This document shows positions 56,678 to 64,000 of a DNA stretch of 64,000 bases, piece by piece. The notes under the pieces are model-generated. The model ran no database searches, was not told the DNA's origin, and was given only the letters and a program-made list of their open reading frames with translations. This DNA comes from Apiospora phragmitis. Its lineage: Eukaryota; Ascomycota; Sordariomycetes; Amphisphaeriales; Apiosporaceae. A program made the translations under genes and the position numbers. Position 1 is the first letter of the stretch. Every line of letters starts with the position of its first letter. The DNA lies in the NCBI GenBank assembly GCA_038363925.1, contig JAQQWL010000003.1, positions 1,116,001-1,180,000 on the forward strand, given 5' to 3'.

Positions 56678-57374
56678 TTATCCTCCCTTTTTTAATTATT
56701 TTATTTTTAAAGTATTAATTCTATAAATACCTTAATTATTTATAATATTAAGTTATAATAAGTTTCTTTCTTTATTATATTTTATTATATTATATATTTA
56801 TTATAAATAATCGTATTAAAAAATCTCGGTTAAAAAAAACTATTACGCGTTTAGCTCTTATTATTAATATAGAATCTACGGGTGACTTAATTAATATGCC
56901 TTGTATTCGTTATTTCGTTAAAACCTAGCTTATTGTATAAACGAGAAGTCGTTTCGTTACTTAGAGTATATTCGGGTTAGTTATTCTTATAATAATACTT
57001 TTATTATATCGGTTTTAATAAAGCTGGCTGCTTAATAAAAAAAATTAAAAGCGGAGGAGTTAGATATAGAGGAAGCTTTATTCTTATTATAAATATAATT
57101 ATTTATTACCCTAGGTTGTTTAGCCCGTTTTTATTATATAAAAAAGGTTATGGTAGAAAAACGTTTGGAAGCGTTCCGTCGGGGGATATAAGAGCTGAAT
57201 AAGGAGGATAATATTTCTTCCTCGATTATTAATTAAGAGAATTTCGTCCCAAGTAACCTATATTCTTTAGGTATTTTTAAGGACGTCGATTAATCGTTTT
57301 TTAGTTTAGCCGATTTCTTAAAGCTTAGCTCGTTAATTTCTATAGAGGAAGCTCCTTTTTTAAACTTTTAAAGT

Positions 57375-57500
57375 TCCGCCGCGGTATTCGCTAAGTGTTT
57401 CTTAAGTTTTTAGGTGTTATTCTTTAGTGGGTAACCCTTTTACTGGACGAGGTACTGGAAGTTTCGTCCTTTTTTTGTCGATAATTCCGTCGATTTCGTA
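57375..57500 (-). other. chromodomain remnant of the integrase
   Basis: Minus-strand reading gives YEIDGIIDKK and, one base out of frame at an A7 run, FQYLVQ-stop-KGYPLKNNT-stop, then KKHLANTAAEL. This matches the chromodomain pattern (YLVxWKGYP, NTWEP, HLxNAxEL), with both Trp codons now stops. In chromoviruses this domain steers integration to heterochromatin. Confidence 0.8.
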
Positions 57501-58139
57501 CTCGTGCTGATTCGTTTTAACTTTTAGCTGTGTATCGATTAGGGTTTTTTTAACCGTTAGCTCGAGTAATAAAATATAAAATATAAGGTGTATCCGTATT
57601 ATTTTAAATAGTAATAATTAATAATTAGTTTTTAAAATAATTTCTATAATTTTAAATAGTCCGATTTTTTTAAAGTCTAGTTTATTATTTAATCGCTTTA
57701 TTTTAATATTTCGTTATAAAAAATAAACTTTTTTTTCCTTTTTTAAAGGTTAATTTTTTTAACTTTATTTAGTCGGCGTATCTTTTTATTTATTATTAAA
57801 AGAAGGTAAGGTCTTATTATAGTGTAATTTAGAGTTCTTTTAATTTTTTAATTTATATAATCGCGATTAATACTAGCTTTTTTTTTTAAAGGTTTTTTAA
57901 TAATCTCTAGGTTATACTTATAGTTCGTTCGAAATAATAAAATATATATAATTTCGTTATTTATGCTATTATAAGTGAATTAAGTTATTAATAATAATTA
58001 TACCTAATTATTTTATTCGTAATTAATATAATAGCGTAGATATTATTTTAAGGTCTAGTTTATTTATTTATTCGTTTAAAGGTGGTAAGCCGTAGATAGT
58101 TTATGTTTAATATTAAGTTATGTTATAAGTAATTTTTAG

Positions 58140-58475
58140 AATTTAGCGGTGAACAGCTTATTTTTATCGGAGATAATCGTTTCGGGCAGCCCGTATTAAT
58201 TAACGATTATTTAAAGAAATATGTATATTAAGTCGTTAATATCGTTAAACTTTTTATATAATAAAAAATAGGTATATTTCGTAAGTTTATTTATAATTAT
58301 TAAGATATTATTATAATTAACCTTAATTAAAAGTTTTTTTAATAAAGGTAATTTAATAATAAAATTAAATATAATAGTTTTCTACGCTTTATTTAATAAT
58401 AGAATTAATTATAGTTCTTTATATAGTCGGTATCGGGCGGCCTTAGCTTTATTATAGTGGTCGTATTTACCGATT
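58140..58475 (-). pseudogene. integrase remnant
   Basis: The zinc-finger end (KYDHYNKAKAARYRLYKEL, with the first Cys-type positions mutated), then KTIIFNFIIKLP at the start of the catalytic core (the Asp turned to Asn), and near 58190 INTGCPKTIISDKNKLFTAKF, the HGLPxxIISDRDxxFT region. G-to-A changes explain most departures. Confidence 0.82.
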
Positions 58476-59609
58476 ACTTTAATTACGATTAGTTTAAAGT
58501 TTTTATAATTAAATTATCTAATAATCCGTTTCTAGGTCTTAAATACTCCTTAATATCCGTATATAAGGTGCTCGTAGAATATTTTAATAAAGTTTTTATA
58601 TAATACCGCTCGGGGATATAGATCTTGTTTTAATAAAAGGTAAGACCGTTGCGATCTTCGAGATGATCCCCGGGGTGGTTAGCGGAGTCGGGGGCCTAGT
58701 TAAGTTGCCGGAACTTAGTAACCTATTCGTTATTATACTGAACGTGGCTTGTAATATTTAATTATTTTGACGATGTGAGGTTACCGTCCTAGTCGTACGT
58801 AAGGATAGTTCGTGTTTCGGGTAAGACCTCTTCTAATGGTTTAGTCGTCGGCTTAGCGTGTCGGCGCGACCGTTCTTATTACTTTTCCGGTAGATAATAG
58901 TAAGGTTAAATTTTAAAAAGAATTTAAACTATCGTATTTATCGTTTATTTAGTTTTTTAATAATAATAAATATTATAAAGTTCTTATAATTAATATAAAT
59001 TTTAATTAGTTTTATAATTTTATTAAAATAATATTTCTATTTTTTATAAGTTTTAATAATAGTTATTAATTCTTTATTATAGATTTAATAATTAAGTTCT
59101 AGTTTATTAAGTTTATTTAAAAAAAATACGATAAGGTGTAACTTTTCGTTATTATTTCGTTAATTTAATTATCTTTTAATCGTATAATCCGATATATTAA
59201 TTTCGACTTTAAAAAGTGTAAATAAGTCTATTACGTAAAGTATTAATTTATTCAAAATCCTGTTCTTAATATGATAAAAAGCTTTATTTTTTTTCTCTAT
59301 TTATTAAAATAATTTATTCTTTTTTATTAAATTTATTAAAAATATTATTCATTTATTAAATACGGAAATAAATATCCGGTAATAATTAATTAATTTTAAG
59401 AAGGATTTAATTTTTATAATATTTATAAGCGTAAACTATTCTTTAATTATTAAGATTTTAAAAGGTTTTATCCGGATTTTTTTAAAAAATATTACGTATT
59501 TTATAAATATAACGGATCGTTATTAGAATTCGCTTTTTTTTTAAATTAATTAATAAATTAACGTCCTATAGCTTTTAAAATACTAACTTTATATATTTTT
59601 AATATTATT

Positions 59610-59785
59610 TATTATTCTCGGAATAAATAAGGATATTATCGAGATATATTATAATAAACTTATCGAGGTATTCCCGTAAAATATAGTTAATTATAAATTA
59701 AAAGCTAGTTAATATATTAATTAAATTAAATAATATAGCTTAATATTTAAAATATTTATACTTAGTTCGGAACGCGGTTTTTTAT
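59610..59785 (-). pseudogene. reverse transcriptase remnant
   Basis: The minus strand encodes ILREYLDKFIIIYLDNILIY; YLDN is the active-site YLDD with one Asp codon changed GAC to AAT-type. Upstream, TKYKYFKY and LFNLINILTSF fit RTKYGHFEY and MPFGLTNAPASF after RIP. This fixes strand and family. Confidence 0.88.
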
Positions 59786-62319
59786 TCCTTTCTTTTTTTA
59801 ATTCGGATTAAGTTATATATATTAAGGAGGTCGAATATTATAAAGATTTTAACGTGTAATAATTTATTTCGTAAATCGCTAATTAAAAGTAAGGGGTACC
59901 GGTTCTTAATAATAATTTCGTTAAGCTTTCAATAGTTAATATATATACGCCACTTAGGTTTCCCGTCTTTGCTCTTTTTTGGAGTAAAGAGGATAAGGAA
60001 GCCTGCTAATAATATAAATGGTCGTATAATTCCTTTCTCGAGATTTTCCGTAATATACTCCTGGTTAAGTTTGTATATAGGTATAAATAAGGGTTTTTTC
60101 CTATTTTTAAAGGGTATTTTATAATCCTATTATATATAAAGCGGTAAGCCTATTTCTAATTTCTTATAAAAAAATGCTTTGAATTACCGGTACTTTTCTA
60201 ATATAATCGTTGTAATACTCGGCTTAAGTTTTTTAATAATAATATATATTTTAAATATTTTAAGTTTATTAAAAGGTTGTTTTTTAAACCGTTATTTATT
60301 AATTAAACCTCTTTTTAATATATTTTATTAAAATTAACTTATTTTTTAATTAATTTTAAAATTATTTACCCGTAACTAAGGTATTTTTAAAATTATATCG
60401 TATCTTGCAACGTTCGTAATATTATACGTAATTCGTTTATAACGTTTTTTAATATTAATTAAAAGGTTTATAACTTCTTTTTATATTTTTTTATCGTTAT
60501 AAATTATAAATTCTTTATTAACAGTTTTAAATCATTATAAGGCATTTTTCTCTTATTATTTAAATTAAAGGTAATTAAGGATTCGTAATGAAATATAGTT
60601 TCTTTATACTCCGCTATCGAGTAGCGCTTTAATATAAACTCTTTTTATACTTATTACTAATATAATATATTTATAAATAGCTCGATCATCTATTATTTAA
60701 TATAGGGACCTATCTTAGTCCGCTTATTATCATCCCTTTATAATAAGCGGCGTCTATTTCTTAAACGTTACTCTTATAAATAATTAATAATTTCTTACGA
60801 TTAATCTTTATATCGTTATTATTATTCCTTTTATTTTTTATAAGGCGCTTTTTAATATATTAATAAAAGTGTTTTTATACTCTTCCTTATACGAAATACT
60901 ATTTCTAATATTTAAAACTCAGGTTTTTCAGGTAATTTAAAGGTTTATTGAGTTCGTAATAATTTAGAAACGTTTTATAAGTTTTTTAATATATTAAAAT
61001 AGTTTTCCTATTAAATATATATTTATACGTCTTAAAAGTGTCGAGCGTTTCTTTTTAAATATCTATAAGCTCGCAATTCTTTTTAAGCGTATTTAAAGCA
61101 TTAATTTTTAAAATACTCCCTCTTATTTCGTCTTTCTAAATAATATTATTATAATTATTATAAATCCTTTTATATTAATAAATACGCGTATCATTTATTA
61201 GGGATTAACGTTTAAATTTTTCCGATAATATAATCCGGGTATAATTACGTAATAAGTCGTTTACTAATCCTTCGGGGAAACTATTTATACTCGAGTTTCT
61301 CCGCGAAGTGTTTTATATAAGTATCGTATACGTATAAAATCTATAAGAGCGTAAAATATCCTTCGTACGTAAAGGAAATTTAGGTGTCGTCTCCTACCGC
61401 ATAATTGCCGTAAATTCTTTAATTAAACCTAGCCGTAATAAGTACTTGGCGTAAATATTTTAAATCGGGGTAAAGAATACTAAAAATAATTAACCATCTA
61501 TCGGTCTTTAGGTTTCTAAATTTTATAATCTTATTTACTAGCTCCTTTATTAATATATTAACCAGACGTTCGTAAATTATTAATTACGCTAATTAACTCG
61601 TCATATTATCCGTAAAGTCGCTATTATTATTATATAAGAGAGGTTACTCCCTTCGTATTATCGCGATATTTCGATTATGGTCCCTTTTATTTTTAAAAGA
61701 TTTTAAGAACTATTTAATACCTTCTTTATTCGCCAGGTATAAAGCGTACTTATCGTTATAATAAGCTATCCAAGATAAGCTACCGTGTTTAATAATAGCG
61801 CTATTACTTTTAATAATTATTATAGGGGTGTTTTTTACCTTAGTAATATTAATATGTTATCCGTTTAGTACTCGTTAAAAGTTTTTTCTTAATATTTAAT
61901 ATTTTTAAACGTAATATCCTTATTTTTAATAATTATAATAAATAACTCGTTACTTTTTATTTAAGTTATTATATTTAATAACGTTAAAATTTATAGGTTT
62001 ATTATAATAACTATATATTATAATATTTTTAAACGGTATATTATTATATTAATATAATCGTCCGGTATTAATTTAAATTTAATTAATTTATTATTATAAT
62101 CCGCCTTACTTTTTATAATATTATTTATATATATAAGTATTAATTTTAATAATAAATTCTATATATAAAAAGAAATTATTAAGGGTGTTTAACCGGCTAA
62201 GTTCGTTCTTAACGTTCTCTTTTAATTCTTAATAATATATTATAATTTTTATAACTTTGGTATAATTTAATTAAACTATAATATATTAGAATTCGGTTAA
62301 ATAAAAAACGGCTAATCTT

Positions 62320-62530
62320 TTTTATTTAAAGGTTTTATGTTCTTTCTCCGCTTATCGTTTTTCGTCGGGGTCCTAAAAATATAATTTAAAGGCTTACTCG
62401 AAGCCGTCGTAACTTTCGAAAATTCGTTATACCTCTGTGCGGCATAGCTCGACTTACTAGTCGTTTTTTACGAGTTCGTCTAAATAAGGTTTGAACTAAG
62501 CGAGTACCTTACTTTTAAAAAACGAAGTAG
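62320..62530 (-). pseudogene. gag remnant
   Basis: Minus-strand reading gives FKPYLDELVKND and, further on, AFKLYF-stop-DPDEKR-stop-AEKE, which fits the retrotransposon gag pattern WFxPYL and FxxxFGDPDEKRxAE. Several in-frame stops. Confidence 0.6.
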
Positions 62531-63060
62531 CGTAGATAACTCGCTAAGTAACGTTTTAAAACGTTTTTTTATAAAATCGTTAATAAGCTTTAATTTAAAT
62601 AAAAAAGCTTTAAAAGTTCCCGCTTATCTCGTTAAATAGTATTAACGTATTAATCTTTATACCCTTTTTAAGTATAATAGGGGTCTAAATAATATTAATA
62701 GCTATACGAAAGAGGCGTACCTCTTCGCATAGCTTATCGATATTATAGGGTATCTATTTTAGGATACCTTTAGTCCGGAGCTCGTTATGCTCTCTTTCGA
62801 GCCGTACGTAATAATACTAGTAATTAGCGCTTTCCTGCTCGAGCTCTTTAATTCGTTTAACTAGCGTCTATCGGATAGGCTCGTCGTCGTTATCGTCGCT
62901 ATCGATATCTATAGCAGGGTTTCGCTAAGAGGTAGTAAGGGTGGCGATAGGGATTTTTCTTTATCGGATGATATTACTAGGGCCAGGTATAAATATAATT
63001 CTTATAATGCTATTACTCGAAGGTTTAAGTAATAACTCGTAAAAATAAGAGTAATTAAAA

Positions 63061-63720
63061 TATAACGAACGCTATTTAAGTTTTAAAAAAAACTTAATAA
63101 AACGTATTAAGGTTTATATTAATAATACGAAAAAGTATTTAAACGTGCGATAAAAGTCCGCTTTTATTAATATAATAAGTAATAACTCGTAAAAACAAAG
63201 GGAATTAAAATATATAAATTTAAAAATATTTATAATAAAATTATTAAAATTATTTATTTTATTAATAAATTAGATTAATATTTAAATTAATTATTAAAAT
63301 AAAATTTTTTTATATAAAATATATAAAAAACGTTTATCGTTATATATTTAATCTCTTTCTTTATTAATCCGTTAAATTACCTATAGGCTTACGGTGATCC
63401 CGTTACTGGCTCATAATGATCCGTCCCTTAGATCACGGTGATCTAACCTTAGTTAGCTTACCTCAGGCGTCGTACCTTTATCGCTCCGGGGCTCGTTACG
63501 TGACTCGTCGTGCTTTATTATTATATCCGCCTGTATTCATCCTATCGCTACGCGGGCTAGGGCCGCTTATCTTATCGCACGTTATCGAAATATAACTACG
63601 TTCTCGTTAATATAACTAGCGGTGCGATCGCTGGCTATAATATCGTAGCCGGATCGGGTTATCGTATTCTCGTGCCGGTGAATGGGGTCTTTAGCAATAT
63701 AGTTAAGTCGGGTTATAACA
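63061..63720 (-). repeat. right LTR (5' LTR of the element)
   Basis: 660 bp, starting TATAACGAACGC (TG mutated to TA) and ending TTATAACA. It is less AT-shifted than the left LTR in its distal half. It shares the palindrome at 63428-63446 with the left copy. Confidence 0.93.
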
Positions 63721-63725
63721 TAAGC
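63721..63725 (+). repeat. target-site duplication, right copy (TAAGC)
   Basis: Identical to 56014-56018, directly after the right LTR end. Confidence 0.85.
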
Positions 63726-64000
63726 ATTTTATTTATTTCTTATAATACGGTTACTTTATTTTTTAAAAGAGCGAGCCGGTATATAACTTATATTATATTT
63801 TTTAAAATTTAGTCAAGTTTAATAAAAATTAATATCGAGGAGTTATTTTAATATTACGAGATTCGATTTTTTACGTATTTAGTTTAAAACTAAGCTTTAA
63901 TTAAATTATTTAAGGTTTTTAATTTTTAAGGTATAAGTAGGCCGGAAGAGGTTATTAAAAGCGTCGGCGTATATAGTTTTATATTTAATTATAAAATAAT
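63726..64000. other. AT-rich RIP-like flank right of the retrotransposon
   Basis: Same TA-rich composition as the left flank, no gene. The island continues beyond the window. Confidence 0.6.

Larger units (their letters stand above)
56019..63720 (-). mobile_element. complete Ty3/gypsy chromovirus, RIP-inactivated
   Basis: 7.7 kb, bounded by two 660-bp LTRs and the TAAGC duplication. Orientation is minus: read from the right, gag precedes reverse transcriptase, integrase and chromodomain, and the purine tract AAAAAAGGGAGGA (reverse complement of about 56681-56694) abuts the left LTR as polypurine tract. LTR ends are TG...CA apart from mutated TG-to-TA (63062) and CA-to-TA (56676) positions. 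All coding parts are full of stops, with Trp and Gln codons turned into TAA/TAG and a TA-rich composition, the pattern of RIP. The RT-before-IN order and the chromodomain define the chromovirus clade. No part is expected to be active. Confidence 0.92.

Noticed and set aside
56019..63720. CRISPR, rRNA or bacterial-type systems in the AT-rich island
   Set aside because: No spaced repeats or rRNA motifs; everything readable fits one RIP-mutated LTR retrotransposon.

Overview
The window comes from a filamentous ascomycete (Pezizomycotina, most likely Sordariomycetes). The evidence is short GT-AG introns of about 50-75 nt, CT-rich promoter tracts, a full set of fungal housekeeping genes, and a terminal AT-rich block with the C-to-T and G-to-A damage typical of repeat-induced point mutation (RIP). 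All coordinates are read by eye. Splice sites were chosen so that conserved protein sequence joins in frame; no search or alignment was run.

Layout. 0-2 kb: the end of a drug/H+ antiporter MFS gene. 2.8-6.7 kb: a mitochondrial rhomboid protease and a tyrosinase. 6.7-24 kb is gene-poor and rich in relics: a small secreted Cys-rich protein, an acyltransferase remnant, a 2OG-Fe(II) oxygenase pseudogene, a few small hypothetical genes and a CYP52-like P450 pseudogene. 24.7-44 kb is a dense housekeeping block: Mago nashi, the GID E3 ligase receptor Gid4, TRM11, an RNase P Rpp40 subunit, an ankyrin protein, tRNA ligase Trl1, anthranilate phosphoribosyltransferase, mitoribosomal uL10m and a UPF0132 membrane protein. 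45-55.4 kb is accessory again: a minisatellite, a damaged coiled-coil gene, an O-methyltransferase relic, tRNA-Gly(CCC) with an intron, a damaged two-domain barrel protein, a homogentisate-dioxygenase-like gene lacking its iron-binding core, a SAM-type mitochondrial carrier and a membrane protein with two HxxHC motifs. 55.4-64 kb is an AT-rich island holding one complete, RIP-wrecked Ty3/gypsy chromovirus on the minus strand, with 660-bp LTRs and a TAAGC target-site duplication.

Functional links. TRM11 (tRNA methylation), Rpp40 (RNase P) and Trl1 (tRNA splicing ligase) lie within 7.6 kb, the first two divergently transcribed. Several others serve mitochondria (rhomboid, uL10m, SAM-type carrier).

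Two cautions. First, many otherwise well-conserved genes, some certainly essential, are each broken by one missing base, often where a run of five G or C reads as four. This is more likely consensus error than biology, so single frameshifts should not be read as pseudogenes. Second, several accessory genes also carry nonsense codons made by substitution, which indel error cannot explain. The RG-rich reading frame that continues after the Trl1 stop codon, and the iron-core deletion in the homogentisate dioxygenase relative, are the most unusual coding observations.
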